The translations under genes were made by a program, and so were the position numbers. This document shows positions 8,452 to 16,409 of a stretch of DNA of 64,000 nucleotides, one piece after another (position 1 is the first letter of the stretch; every line of letters starts with the position of its first letter). Under the pieces are notes generated by a model. The model was given only the letters and a program-made list of their open reading frames with translations, was not told the DNA's origin and did no database searches. The stretch comes from Nocardia anaemiae NBRC 100462 (GTDB taxonomy: Bacteria; Actinomycetota; Actinomycetes; Mycobacteriales; Mycobacteriaceae). The stretch spans positions 92,984-156,983 of the forward strand of contig NZ_BDAZ01000014.1 of the NCBI RefSeq assembly GCF_001612725.1, given 5' to 3'.

Positions 8452-8565
8452 GGCGGACTCATCCGCCTCCTGTCGACGAGAAAGCCACGCCGCGGACCGG
8501 CGGTCGATCGTGCCTCGACTGCCGGGCGTGCCCCAGGAATTACCCATGTGCTCACGATTCAGGTG
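8452..8565 (+). repeat. Dispersed intergenic repeat, family B, copy 1
   Basis: The core GGGCGTGCCC (8524-8533) followed by a block ending in TTACCCATGTGC, preceded by GCGGACCGGCGGTCGAT (8491-8507). Copies with the same order of blocks occur at 25084-25195 (minus), 26500-26620 (plus) and 60100-60225 (minus). It lies between whiB2 and the zincin-like gene and contains no credible ORF. Its outer limits are approximate. Confidence 0.65.
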
Positions 8566-8606
8566 TCGCCTGAGCGACGGGTAACCCTGGGGGCCGCCAG
8601 AGTCTG

Positions 8607-9023
8607 CTAACCGATGCCGCGCTTCAGGCGGCGCCGCTCTCGTTCGGAGAGGCCGCCCCAGATTCCGAAGCGTTCATCGTGGGCGAGTGCGTACTCCAGG
8701 CACTCGTCGCGTACCTCGCAGCCCATGCAGATCCGTTTGGCCTCACGGGTCGAGCCGCCCTTCTCGGGGAAGAACGCCTCCGGATCGGTCTGTGCGCATA
8801 GGGCACGTTCCTGCCACTGCTCCTCGATCGATTCGAACATCTCGTCGAAGCCCGTCACGACCAAGCTGAGCCGGGGTGCTGTCACTCCGTCGGTCATCTC
8901 AGGCCCGATCCGGTCCGGTTCGATCCGACCGATCTCTGCGCAGACGCCACGTGCTGCGCCTGCTGTGGAATCGGTTTGCGATACGCCGCCCGGCATGCCC
9001 GAAGGGGCCAGCTCATTGGCCAT
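8607..9023 (-). CDS. whiB2: Transcriptional regulator WhiB2 (WhmD-like)
   Basis: A 138-residue Wbl protein expected to bind a [4Fe-4S] cluster. The four cysteines appear in ALCAQTDPEAFF and RICMGCEVRDEC (one plus CxxCx5C). The GIWGGLSERERRRLKRG tail is the G[IV]WGG turn and basic DNA-binding segment. WhiB2/WhmD proteins act in septation and cell division and interact with the principal sigma factor. ATG 9023 has GAGGAGG seven bases upstream. The first 45 residues are a weakly conserved extension, as in WhmD. The position next to divergent fbiA matches Rv3260c. A candidate LexA box lies about 120 bp upstream. Confidence 0.93.
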   Translation of the reverse strand: MANELAPSGMPGGVSQTDSTAGAARGVCAEIGRIEPDRIGPEMTDGVTAPRLSLVVTGFDEMFESIEEQWQERALCAQTDPEAFFPEKGGSTREAKRICMGCEVRDECLEYALAHDERFGIWGGLSERERRRLKRGIG

Positions 9024-9144
9024 CGCTCCGCCTCCTCACTGTGTGTTAGCGCAGATTGATTCTTTCCGTCGGACCAACACGCACACCGACGGCCGTACCC
9101 CGCGACGTTGTCCCGCGGACATCCCCGAGCTTGTCACCCCGGTG

Positions 9145-9160
9145 CGAACGTGTGTTCGAA
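9145..9160. promoter_or_regulatory. Candidate LexA (SOS) box upstream of whiB2
   Basis: GCGAACGTGTGTTCGA differs at one position from the actinobacterial LexA consensus TCGAAC-N4-GTTCGA, and its CGAAC/GTTCG arms are perfectly inverted. It lies about 120 bp upstream of whiB2 and 210 bp upstream of fbiA; distance and orientation favour whiB2. Confidence 0.55.
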
Positions 9161-9354
9161 AAACCGTCCGCGCCTTGAACTCTCGCGCGAACCCGAAATG
9201 ACATGACTGTGATTAGACACGCCGAACGTGTCGATGGTCAAGCCGCCGTCGCAATTCCGTTACTATCCGCTACCGCTTTCCGGAGCTGATCTTGAACGCG
9301 GAATAGCAAATGAGCAGCAAATACGAGCTGAACCGCGGCCGCTCCGACAGCGCA

Positions 9355-9360
9355 TAGGCT
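9355..9360 (+). promoter_or_regulatory. -10 box for fbiA
   Basis: TAGGCT followed by GTGTCGAT and then GTG 9369 (eight-base spacer). The same TAGGCTGTGTCGA string precedes the ferritin-like gene at 57831, again just before its start codon. Confidence 0.45.
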
Positions 9361-9368
9361 GTGTCGAT

Positions 9369-10436
9369 GTGACTCCACAACAAGCGGACACCGCACCCGC
9401 AAGTGGGCCCAAGATCGCCGTCCTGGTGGGCGGGGTCGGCGGCGCGCGCTTCCTTCAGGGCGTCCGGGAACTACTGCCCGATGCGGACGTTTCCGCCATC
9501 GTCAATGTCGGTGACGACGTCTGGATGCACGGCCTCCGGATCTGCCCCGACCTCGATACCTGCATGTACACCCTCGGCGGCGGAATTGATACCGAACGCG
9601 GTTGGGGCCGGGTCGCCGAAACCTGGCACGCCAAGGAAGAACTGGCCAAATACCATGCCCAACCCGATTGGTTCGGTTTGGGGGATCGCGATATCGCCAC
9701 GCACTTGGTCAGAACCGAAATGTTGCGCGCCGGATACCCGCTCTCCGCGGTCACCGAGGCGTTGTGCAATCGGTGGCAGCCGGGCGTAAAACTCATCCCG
9801 GCTACCGACGATCGCTGCGAAACACATGTCGTTGTCAGCGACCCCGACAACCCTGGCGAACGCCGCGCGATCCATTTTCAAGAGTGGTGGGTTCGCTACC
9901 GTGCGGACATCCAGACGCACGGATTCGCCACAATTGGGGCCGATGAAGCCAAACCGGCGCCAAATGTGACGCAGATCATAGCCGAGGCCGATGTCGTGCT
10001 ACTGGCCCCCTCCAACCCCGTGGTGAGCATCGGCGCCATCCTCGCGGTGCCCGGCATCCGCGGCGCACTGCGCACCACCGAGGCCAAGGTGATCGGCATC
10101 TCCGGCGTGATCGACGGAAAACCGTTGCGCGGCATGGCCGATGAATGCCTCTCGGTGATCGGCGTGGAAACCACCGCCGAGGCGATCGGACGCCACTATG
10201 GCGCGCGCTCGGCCACCGGCATCCTGGACGGGTGGCTGATCCACAGCACCGATACGGCGGATGTGCCCGGCGTCGAAGTGCGCAGCGTGCCGCTATTGAT
10301 GACCGATCCGCCGACCACCGCCGAAATGGTGCGGGAGGCGCTCGACCTGGGCGGCGTGAGGGAGCGCAGCGAGCGAACCAAAGACACAGCGCCGCCGGTC
10401 GTGGCGGCACCGAGCGTCAGCGAGGTGAGGCCATGA
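9369..10436 (+). CDS. fbiA: 2-phospho-L-lactate (phosphoenolpyruvate) transferase, F420 biosynthesis
   Basis: A 355-residue CofD/FbiA enzyme that joins a guanylylated C3 acid (EPPG in mycobacteria) to the deazaflavin Fo, giving (dehydro)F420-0. Family motifs are [18 protein letters not shown] at the N-terminus, [11 protein letters not shown], and [15 protein letters not shown] 9369 gives the usual start just before the first strand and has a -10 box eight bases upstream; the longer frame from 9228 is unlikely. The last 27 residues (from [12 protein letters not shown]) are encoded by a junction repeat, not by the FbiA family core. The stop overlaps the fbiB start as ATGA, so the two are coupled. 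Confidence 0.95.
   Translation: MTPQQADTAPASGPKIAVLVGGVGGARFLQGVRELLPDADVSAIVNVGDDVWMHGLRICPDLDTCMYTLGGGIDTERGWGRVAETWHAKEELAKYHAQPDWFGLGDRDIATHLVRTEMLRAGYPLSAVTEALCNRWQPGVKLIPATDDRCETHVVVSDPDNPGERRAIHFQEWWVRYRADIQTHGFATIGADEAKPAPNVTQIIAEADVVLLAPSNPVVSIGAILAVPGIRGALRTTEAKVIGISGVIDGKPLRGMADECLSVIGVETTAEAIGRHYGARSATGILDGWLIHSTDTADVPGVEVRSVPLLMTDPPTTAEMVREALDLGGVRERSERTKDTAPPVVAAPSVSEVRP
10356..10436 (+). repeat. Junction repeat (family A), copy 1, fused to the fbiA 3' end
   Basis: A block starting GTGAGGGAGCGCAGCGAGCG and ending with the fbiB start codon. It is in frame with fbiA and adds a 26-codon tail [12 protein letters not shown]...PSVSEVRP. The peptide is nearly the same as the one encoded at 19477-19557 ([12 protein letters not shown]...PSASEAKP). 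It ends in ATGA, which supplies the fbiB ATG. Confidence 0.75.
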
Positions 10437-11797
10437 CTACGCAAGAGCCATTGACGGGGCCGACCGATCACGCCGCGGGGGAGTTGCGGATCCTGCCGAT
10501 CACCGGTCTGCCGGAATTCCGGCCCGGCGACGATCTGGCCGAACAGCTCGCCGCCGCCGCGCCCTGGTTGGTCGACGGCGACATTCTCGTCGTCACGAGC
10601 AAGATCGTCGCCAAGGTCGAGGGCCGCATCGTCGAGGCGCCGCTGGATCCGGAGGAGCGCGATACCGCGCGCCGCGAGCTGGTGGAGCGGGAGGCGGTGC
10701 GCGTACTCGCGCGCAAGGGCCGCACGCTGATCACCGAGAACAAGCTCGGCATCGTGCAGGCCGCCTCCGGGGTGGACGGATCCAATGTCGAGCAGGGCGA
10801 ACTCGTCCTGCTGCCATCGGATCCGGACGGGAGTGCCAAGGCGTTGCGCGACGCGCTGTCGGAGCGGCTCGGGGTCGACGTGGCGGTGGTCATCACCGAC
10901 ACCATGGGCCGGGCTTGGCGCAACGGTCAGACCGATACCGCCATCGGCGCCGCCGGATTGCGGGTGCTGCACGACTATGCGGGCGCGGTCGACGGGCAGG
11001 GCAATGAACTGCATGTCACTCAGGTGGCGGTGGCCGACGAATTGGCCGCCGCCGCGGATCTGGTGAAGGGCAAGCTCGGCGGCGTGCCGGTCGCGGTGGT
11101 GCGCGGGTTGCCGGTCGTCGATGACGGCTCCTGCGCCGCGGACCTGCTGCGCGGCGGCACCGATGACCTGTTCTGGCTCGGCACGGCCGAGGCGATCGAG
11201 CAGGGCCGTTCCGAGGCGCTGCTGCTGCGCCGCTCGATTCGTCAATTCGCCGATACCCCGGTCGATCCCGAACGCATCCGGGCCGCGGTCGCGAAGGCGC
11301 TCACCGCGCCCGCGCCGCATCACACCCGTCCGGTGCGTTTCGTCTGGATTCGCAAGCCGGGCCTGCGCGCGCAACTGTTGGCGGCCATGGCCGATAAGTG
11401 GCGGGCCGATCTCACCGCGGACGGTCTCGATCCGGAGCGGGTAGAACGCCGAATCGCCCGGGGCGGCATCCTGCACGACGCACCCGAGGTGATCATCCCG
11501 TTCTGCGTGCCGGACGGCGCGCACGACTATCCGGATGAGCGGCGGCGCGGCAACGAACGCACCATGTTCACCGTCGCGGTTGGCGCGGCGGTGCAGGGCC
11601 TGCTCGTCGCACTGGCGACCGAGGGCATCGGCAGCTGCTGGATCGGTTCCACCATCTTCGCCCCGGAGATCACCCGCGACATCCTCGGCCTCAATGATGA
11701 CTGGAACCCCTTGGGCGCCATCGCGATCGGTCATCCCCTCGAAGAACTCACCCCACGTCCGGTCTTCGGTCCGGGCCCGGGTTTGGTCGAACTGTGA
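10433..11797 (+). CDS. fbiB: Bifunctional F420-0:gamma-glutamyl ligase / nitroreductase-fold reductase
   Basis: A 454-residue two-domain enzyme. The first ~245 residues are the CofE-like ligase that adds gamma-linked glutamates to F420 ([40 protein letters not shown]). The rest is an FMN-binding nitroreductase domain ([25 protein letters not shown]) that reduces dehydro-F420-0 in mycobacteria. The two-domain length matches FbiB (Rv3262). ATG 10433 overlaps the fbiA stop. The TGA at 11795 overlaps the GTG of a junction mini-ORF leading to the NUDIX gene, so fbiA-fbiB-NUDIX form one chain. Confidence 0.95.
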   Translation: MTTQEPLTGPTDHAAGELRILPITGLPEFRPGDDLAEQLAAAAPWLVDGDILVVTSKIVAKVEGRIVEAPLDPEERDTARRELVEREAVRVLARKGRTLITENKLGIVQAASGVDGSNVEQGELVLLPSDPDGSAKALRDALSERLGVDVAVVITDTMGRAWRNGQTDTAIGAAGLRVLHDYAGAVDGQGNELHVTQVAVADELAAAADLVKGKLGGVPVAVVRGLPVVDDGSCAADLLRGGTDDLFWLGTAEAIEQGRSEALLLRRSIRQFADTPVDPERIRAAVAKALTAPAPHHTRPVRFVWIRKPGLRAQLLAAMADKWRADLTADGLDPERVERRIARGGILHDAPEVIIPFCVPDGAHDYPDERRRGNERTMFTVAVGAAVQGLLVALATEGIGSCWIGSTIFAPEITRDILGLNDDWNPLGAIAIGHPLEELTPRPVFGPGPGLVEL

Positions 11798-11865
11798 GCG
11801 AGGGGCCGAGGCACAGTGCGGACCCGCGCACGACGGAGCCGAGCACCAGTGAGGTGCGGTTGTGA
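11794..11865 (+). repeat. Junction repeat mini-ORF (family A), copy 2, fbiB to NUDIX
   Basis: A 23-codon ORF from GTG 11794, overlapping the fbiB stop as GTGA, to TGA 11863-11865, overlapping the NUDIX GTG as GTGA. It encodes [20 protein letters not shown] and three more residues. The C-terminal EPSTSEV block matches the other family A copies. Whether the peptide is made or the DNA merely couples two genes is unknown. Confidence 0.6.
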
Positions 11866-12377
11866 GTGCCAGTTCGCTGCACACATCGGCAACGCAGCTG
11901 CTCGAGGCGTGGAAGCCCACGGGCGTCGATGCCTCGCTGCGCGAGGCGATGCTGGCCTTCCTCGGATCCGCACCGCGCGGGTGTCTGCGCGAGCACGCAC
12001 CCGGTCACATCACCGCCTCGGCCGTCGTGTTCTCGCACGATGAGCGCCAGGTGCTGCTGACACTGCATCCGCGGGTCGGCCGTTGGATCCAACTCGGCGG
12101 GCACTGCGAGGAGGGCGACGAGACGGTGGCCGACGCGGCGCTACGCGAGGCGACCGAGGAGTCCGGTATGACAGGCCTGCGCATGGATCCCGAACTCTAT
12201 GGCGTGCAGGCCCATCCGATCACCTGCTCGCTCGGCGTCCCGACCCGCCACCTCGACCTGCTGTTCCGCATCGTCGCGCCGCCCGGTGCGGTTCCCATTC
12301 GCAGTCATGAATCCACCGACCTGCGCTGGTGGCCGATCGACGCACTGCCCGACAACGCCGACGTGCTACTTCGCTGA
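11862..12377 (+). CDS. NUDIX hydrolase
   Basis: A 171-residue pyrophosphohydrolase. The Nudix box is present as GHCEEGDETVADAALREATE followed by ESG, with the REATEE metal-binding helix intact and a one-residue insertion before it that is common in actinobacterial relatives. The sequence WIQLGGHCEEGDE and the C-terminal RWWPIDALP are further family traits. The substrate is unknown; the position behind fbiA-fbiB suggests a link to F420 or GTP-derived nucleotides but does not prove it. The GTG start at 11862 is reached through a junction mini-ORF. Confidence 0.88.
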   Translation: MSASSLHTSATQLLEAWKPTGVDASLREAMLAFLGSAPRGCLREHAPGHITASAVVFSHDERQVLLTLHPRVGRWIQLGGHCEEGDETVADAALREATEESGMTGLRMDPELYGVQAHPITCSLGVPTRHLDLLFRIVAPPGAVPIRSHESTDLRWWPIDALPDNADVLLR

Positions 12378-12485
12378 AGCTGCCCAGCTCGATCGCCGCA
12401 TCATCCCGGCACTGGACGGGAAGACGCGGCGATCGTCGTATCTGGCCTGCCGAGCTGTCCGATTTGCCGTTTCCGCCAGTCTTTA

Positions 12486-12501
12486 CAAATTCATAAATTT
12501 G
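12486..12501. promoter_or_regulatory. Inverted repeat in the alkB promoter region
   Basis: CAAATT-CATA-AATTTG, a perfect 6-4-6 inverted repeat in an AT-rich patch about 90 bp upstream of alkB, directly followed by the palindrome GTCTAGAC. It is a plausible operator or activator site; the adjacent TetR gene (14370) is a candidate regulator. Confidence 0.35.
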
Positions 12502-12551
12502 TCTAGACACAGGACAAGTTGATCTCTAATGTCCAAGTAAGTGGTACTGCG

Positions 12552-12565
12552 CATCACATGTGATG
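12552..12565. promoter_or_regulatory. Perfect 14-bp palindrome before alkB
   Basis: CATCACATGTGATG is a perfect palindrome ending 24 bp before the alkB ATG, where a repressor would block transcription or translation initiation. Confidence 0.35.
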
Positions 12566-12589
12566 TGCCGCTTGGATGAGGAGACAACG

Positions 12590-13828
12590 ATGTCCACGGA
12601 AACCCATGCGCCAGGCCGCCCGGCCGCGGCCACCGATTGGCGCGACCGCAAGCGATACCTGTGGCTATGGGGGCTGTTCGCACCGACCGGCCTTTTCACC
12701 ATCGGCCTTCCGCTGGTCTGGGCATTCAACGAATTCGGCTGGCACCGGCTGGCCCAGGTGCCGTTCTGGCTGGGCCCGGTGCTGGTCTACGTGGTGATCC
12801 CGCTGGCCGATATCTTCTTCGGCCCGGACGGCGACAATCCGCCCGACGAGGTGATGGAGTACCTGGAGAACGACCGGTACTACCGCTATCTCACCTACCT
12901 CTACCTGCCGTTCCAGTACGCGACGCTGGTCATGGGGTGCTACCTGATCACGGCGGACGATCTGAGCTGGCTCGGCATCGACGGCGGGCTGCACATCGTC
13001 GACAAGATCGGCCTGGCCATCACGATCGGCATGATCGGCGGCATCGGCATCAATACCGCGCACGAACTCGGCCACAAGAAGGTCGATCTGGAGCGCTGGC
13101 TCTCGCGCATCGCCCTGGCCCAGTCGTTCTACGGTCACTTCTATATCGAGCACAACCGCGGCCATCATGTGCGCGTCGCGACACCCGAGGATCCCGCGAG
13201 TTCCCGTGTGGGCGAATCGTTCTGGGCCTTCTGGCCGCGCACGGTATGGGGCAGCTTCAGCTCATCGTGGCGGCTGGAGAAGACTCGGCTGGATCGGCTG
13301 GGCAAGAAGTCGTGGAGTCTGCGCAACGAGGTGCTCAGCGCCTGGCTGATGTCGGTGGCGCTGTATGCGGTGCTGCTCGCGGTATTCGGAATCGGCCTGC
13401 TGCCGTATCTGATCCTGCAGGCCATCATCGGATTCAGCCTGCTGGAGGCGGTCAACTACCTCGAGCATTACGGGTTGGTCCGGCAGCGCACGGCCTCCGG
13501 GCGATATGAGCGGCCAGCTCCCGTGCACAGCTGGAACAGCGACCACATCGTCACCAACATCTTCCTGTACCACCTGCAGCGGCACAGTGACCATCACGCC
13601 TACCCGACCCGCCGCTATCAGACGCTGCGTAGTTGGGACGGTGCGCCGAATCTGCCGAGCGGCTACGCCAGCATGATTCTGCTCGCCTACTTCCCGCCGC
13701 TGTGGCGGCGCGTGATGGACAAGCGGGTGCTCGCGCATTACGGCGGCGATATCACCCGCGCGAACATCCATCCGGCCAAGCGGGACAAGGTGATCGCGCG
13801 CTACGGCACGGCCGCATCGGAGGCGTGA
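12590..13828 (+). CDS. alkB: Alkane 1-monooxygenase (first copy)
   Basis: A 412-residue integral-membrane di-iron hydroxylase that oxidises medium-chain n-alkanes to 1-alkanols. All histidine boxes are present: HELGHKK near residue 158, EHNRGHH near 187, NYLEHYG near 290 and LQRHSDHH near 331, along with several hydrophobic segments. ATG 12590 has GAGGAG seven bases upstream. It is followed through a junction mini-ORF by two rubredoxins and a TetR gene, the classic alkB-rubA-rubB-alkU order known from Rhodococcus, Nocardia and mycobacteria (Rv3252c-Rv3249c). Electrons come from the rubredoxins. The palindrome-rich upstream region implies induction. Confidence 0.97.
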   Translation: MSTETHAPGRPAAATDWRDRKRYLWLWGLFAPTGLFTIGLPLVWAFNEFGWHRLAQVPFWLGPVLVYVVIPLADIFFGPDGDNPPDEVMEYLENDRYYRYLTYLYLPFQYATLVMGCYLITADDLSWLGIDGGLHIVDKIGLAITIGMIGGIGINTAHELGHKKVDLERWLSRIALAQSFYGHFYIEHNRGHHVRVATPEDPASSRVGESFWAFWPRTVWGSFSSSWRLEKTRLDRLGKKSWSLRNEVLSAWLMSVALYAVLLAVFGIGLLPYLILQAIIGFSLLEAVNYLEHYGLVRQRTASGRYERPAPVHSWNSDHIVTNIFLYHLQRHSDHHAYPTRRYQTLRSWDGAPNLPSGYASMILLAYFPPLWRRVMDKRVLAHYGGDITRANIHPAKRDKVIARYGTAASEA

Positions 13829-13830
13829 TC

Positions 13831-13902
13831 ATGAGCGAGCGAATCATGTGCCAGCGCGTGTTGCGCATGCCGGAGCCGAGCGCCAGCGAGGCGCAGGCAT
13901 GA
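13831..13902 (+). repeat. Junction repeat mini-ORF (family A), copy 3, alkB to rubredoxin
   Basis: A 23-codon ORF from ATG 13831, two bases after the alkB stop, to TGA 13900-13902, which overlaps the rubredoxin ATG (ATGA). The peptide starts MSERIMCQR and ends EPSASEAQA. The EPSASEA block is shared with the other family A copies; the middle is not. Confidence 0.6.
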
Positions 13903-14072
13903 GCAGTTTTCGTTGTCCCGTCTGCGATTACGTCTACGACGAGTTGAAAGGCGCACCGCACGAAGGGTTTCCGGCGGGTACCGGGTGGGAAAAGATACCC
14001 GACGACTGGTGCTGTCCCGACTGCGGCGTGCGCGAGAAGATCGACTTCGAACCGATGGAGGTTCCCAAATGA
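13899..14072 (+). CDS. rubA: Rubredoxin (first)
   Basis: A 57-residue rubredoxin with the two iron-binding pairs [10 protein letters not shown] and CCPDCGVRE (CxxC twice). It passes electrons to AlkB. The ATG at 13899 overlaps the stop of the preceding mini-ORF, and the end overlaps the second rubredoxin (ATGA at 14069). It has WCCPDCG in place of the usual WxCPxCG. Confidence 0.95.
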   Translation: MSSFRCPVCDYVYDELKGAPHEGFPAGTGWEKIPDDWCCPDCGVREKIDFEPMEVPK

Positions 14073-14251
14073 GTGAATACAAGCTGTTCCAATGCATCCA
14101 GTGCGGCTTCGAATACGACGAGGCCAAGGGCTGGCCGGAGGACGGGATCGAGCCGGGCACCCGTTGGGACGACATTCCGGACGACTGGACCTGCCCGGAC
14201 TGCGGCGCCGCCAAGGCCGACTTCTACATGGTCGAGATCGAACGGTCGTGA
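14069..14251 (+). CDS. rubB: Rubredoxin (second)
   Basis: A 60-residue rubredoxin ([13 protein letters not shown] and [12 protein letters not shown]). It resembles the AlkG2 type that can reduce alkane hydroxylases. Translation is coupled to the first rubredoxin by a 4-bp ATGA overlap. It precedes the TetR gene by about 118 bp. No rubredoxin reductase is seen in the window. Confidence 0.95.
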   Translation: MSEYKLFQCIQCGFEYDEAKGWPEDGIEPGTRWDDIPDDWTCPDCGAAKADFYMVEIERS

Positions 14252-14369
14252 ATTTTGACTGCGGCAACTACCCGTGACAACCTCGCGGGTATGCCGCGCA
14301 ACGGACCCCCGCGGCACGAGCGACGGTCCCGGAGGCGGGAGCGCAGCGTAACCACGGAGGGACCCGGGA

Positions 14370-14990
14370 GTGACGCAAATCAGACCCAAGCTTTCCTATC
14401 AGGAGGCGGCGCGGGAACTCCTGCGCACCTCCGTCCTGGATTCGATGCGCGAGCTGCTGACCGAGCGGGACTGGTCCAAGATCACCCTCGGTGATGTGGC
14501 CACCCGCGCCGGTGTCAGCAGACAGACCCTGTACAACGAATTCGGTTCGCGCGCCGGGCTCGCGCAGTCCTATGCGCTACGCCTGGCCGACGATCTGGTC
14601 GATCATGTCGGCTCCGCGATCAACGGCAATATCGGCGACGCGCGCGCCGCATTCGAGGAGGGGCTGCGCGACTTCTTCCAGGCGGCCGCCGCCGACCCGC
14701 TGGTCCAGTCGCTGGTCGCCGGTGAGGTGAAGCTGGATCTGTTGCGGCTCATCACCCTTGATGCCGAGCCGTTGGTCGAACATGCGACCGCGCGGCTGTC
14801 CATCGCGTTCCAGCACAGCTGGGTACAGGCGACGATCGCCGAATCCGATGTGCTGGCACAGGCTCTGGTGCGTATCGCGCTGAGCTACATCCCGACACCG
14901 CCCGCGGCGGGCCGCAATGCGCCCGCCGAATTGAGTGCCGTTTTCAGCCCGTATGTCGAGGCGATTCTGGCCGCGCGTGAGCGGCACTGA
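14370..14990 (+). CDS. TetR-family regulator of the alkane operon (AlkU-like)
   Basis: A 206-residue TetR protein. The HTH is LGDVATRAGVSRQTLYNEFG. The C-terminal part is helical and hydrophobic, fitting a lipophilic ligand. The position directly after alkB and the rubredoxins equals that of AlkU in Rhodococcus and of Rv3249c. The GTG start has GGAGGGACCCGGGA upstream. It likely represses alkB; the palindromes at 12486-12565 are candidate operators, but binding is an inference. Confidence 0.88.
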   Translation: MTQIRPKLSYQEAARELLRTSVLDSMRELLTERDWSKITLGDVATRAGVSRQTLYNEFGSRAGLAQSYALRLADDLVDHVGSAINGNIGDARAAFEEGLRDFFQAAAADPLVQSLVAGEVKLDLLRLITLDAEPLVEHATARLSIAFQHSWVQATIAESDVLAQALVRIALSYIPTPPAAGRNAPAELSAVFSPYVEAILAARERH

Positions 14991-15182
14991 TTCCACCACT
15001 GGGAAATTGACCGTTTGCGGCGAGTATGCCCTGATCATGACCCCATGTGAAGGTGCTGAAAAACCAACTGCCAGGCATGTAACGGTTGCCATTCTTTCGC
15101 CGCCAAGCTGCTGTGTAACGGACGTAAGGTCTGTATGTATTGTCATGCGTCGGAGTTAGGGAACTTATTTAGCGGGGCAAAC

Positions 15183-16340
15183 GTGCAAGCGGTTGGCAAA
15201 CCGGCGGGGTCGCCCGACCCCAAACGCCATCTGTGGGTTCTCGGGCTGATCGCTCCTGCGATCGCGTTGTTGCCGTCGCAGCTGGTTTTGCGTACCGGCA
15301 CCCCGGTCTTCTGGTGGATCGGGCCGATCATCGTGTTGATCGTCATCCCGGTGCTGGACTGGGTGGTCGGTGTGGACGGCAGCAATCCTCGCGACGAGGA
15401 TTACGAGCTGCTGTCCAACGATCGGTACTACCGGTGGTGCACCTATCTGTTCCTGCCGGTTCAGTTGGTCGGCCTGGTCATCGCCGCCGTCATGTGGTCG
15501 GGCGACGAGCTGGCCGTGGTCGACAAGCTCGGGCTGGCAATGACTCTCGGGTTCGTCAGCGGTATCGGCATCAACGCGGCGCATGAACTGGGACATCGGG
15601 TCGAACATCTGGAGCGCTGGTTGGCCAAACTTTCGCTGGCGCAATCCGGATACGGACACTTCTTCGTCGAGCACAACCGCGGCCATCACGCACGCGTGGC
15701 CACGCCGGAGGATCCGGCCAGCGCCAGGTTGGGTGAATCGCTCTGGGAGTTCTTGCCGCGCAGCATTTCCGGCGGATACCGCTCTGCCATCCGACTCGAA
15801 CGCGAGCGCCTGACCCGTAAGGGCAAGCGCTGGTTCAGCCTGGACAACCACATCCTGCAGGCGTGGGGTATGAGTGTGGTGCTGTTCGGCACGCTGCTGT
15901 CGATCTTCGGCTGGCGCGTGCTGCCGTATCTGGCGCTGCAGGCGGTGATCGGCGTCGTGCTGCTGGAGACGGTGAACTACATCGAGCACTACGGACTGCT
16001 GCGGGCCCGCCGACCCAATGGCCTCTATGTGCGCTGCTCGCCGCGCGACAGCTGGAACAGCGACCATCTGGTCACCAACATCTTCCTGTTCCACCTGCAG
16101 CGGCACAGCGACCACCACGCCAATCCGGGCCGCCGGTATCAGACCCTGCGCAGTTCGATGCAGGCGCCGCAACTGCCCGCCGGATACCTGTCCATGATCG
16201 TGTTCGCGGCCATCCCGCCGCTGTGGCGACACATCATGGATCACCGCGTACTGGCACATTACGGCGGCGACATCACCCTCGCGAATATCCAGCCGCGCAA
16301 GCGCCGTCGGATCCTGATGTCCTATGGCGTGACCGCGTAG
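15183..16340 (+). CDS. alkB: Alkane 1-monooxygenase (second copy)
   Basis: A 385-residue AlkB paralogue with the full set of motifs: HELGHR near residue 134, EHNRGHHARVATPEDPAS, NYIEHYGLL and LQRHSDHHANPGRRYQT. It is clearly homologous to the alkB at 12590 but differs most in the first 90 residues, where the substrate channel begins. GTG 15183 (VQAVGKPAGSPDPKRHLW) has AGCGGGG upstream; the frame can extend to 15135 but without a better site. It has no rubredoxin of its own and sits between the TetR gene and ahcY, where mycobacteria have nothing. It presumably shares the upstream rubredoxins, and may differ in chain-length range. Confidence 0.95.
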   Translation: MQAVGKPAGSPDPKRHLWVLGLIAPAIALLPSQLVLRTGTPVFWWIGPIIVLIVIPVLDWVVGVDGSNPRDEDYELLSNDRYYRWCTYLFLPVQLVGLVIAAVMWSGDELAVVDKLGLAMTLGFVSGIGINAAHELGHRVEHLERWLAKLSLAQSGYGHFFVEHNRGHHARVATPEDPASARLGESLWEFLPRSISGGYRSAIRLERERLTRKGKRWFSLDNHILQAWGMSVVLFGTLLSIFGWRVLPYLALQAVIGVVLLETVNYIEHYGLLRARRPNGLYVRCSPRDSWNSDHLVTNIFLFHLQRHSDHHANPGRRYQTLRSSMQAPQLPAGYLSMIVFAAIPPLWRHIMDHRVLAHYGGDITLANIQPRKRRRILMSYGVTA

Positions 16341-16409
16341 TCCGGCGGGTGTACTGAGCGGTTAGCCTTGACCCGGTACTGACGAACCAGGAGAGGCTGA
16401 TAGAGGCAG

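Larger units (their letters stand above)
9024..9368. other. Divergent control region between whiB2 and fbiA
   Basis: 345 bp with no credible gene. It holds the whiB2 ribosome-binding site and promoter on the minus strand, a candidate LexA box at 9145-9160, and the fbiA -10 box near its right end. The nominal ORF start for fbiA at 9228 lies inside, but its first 47 codons show no similarity to FbiA proteins that I recognise. Confidence 0.6.

Noticed and set aside
8410..8547. N-terminal extension of the zincin-like protein
   Set aside because: The extra codons cross repeat DNA, and ATG 8409 has a -10 box at leaderless spacing.
14255..14494. 79-residue ORF between the rubredoxin and TetR genes, considered as another junction mini-ORF
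   Set aside because: It shares only GGAGCGCAGCG-like bases with family A, lacks the PSxSE end, and runs into the TetR gene out of frame.
16341..16409. SAH riboswitch before ahcY
   Set aside because: Only 69 bp are available and no conserved SAH aptamer core is visible.
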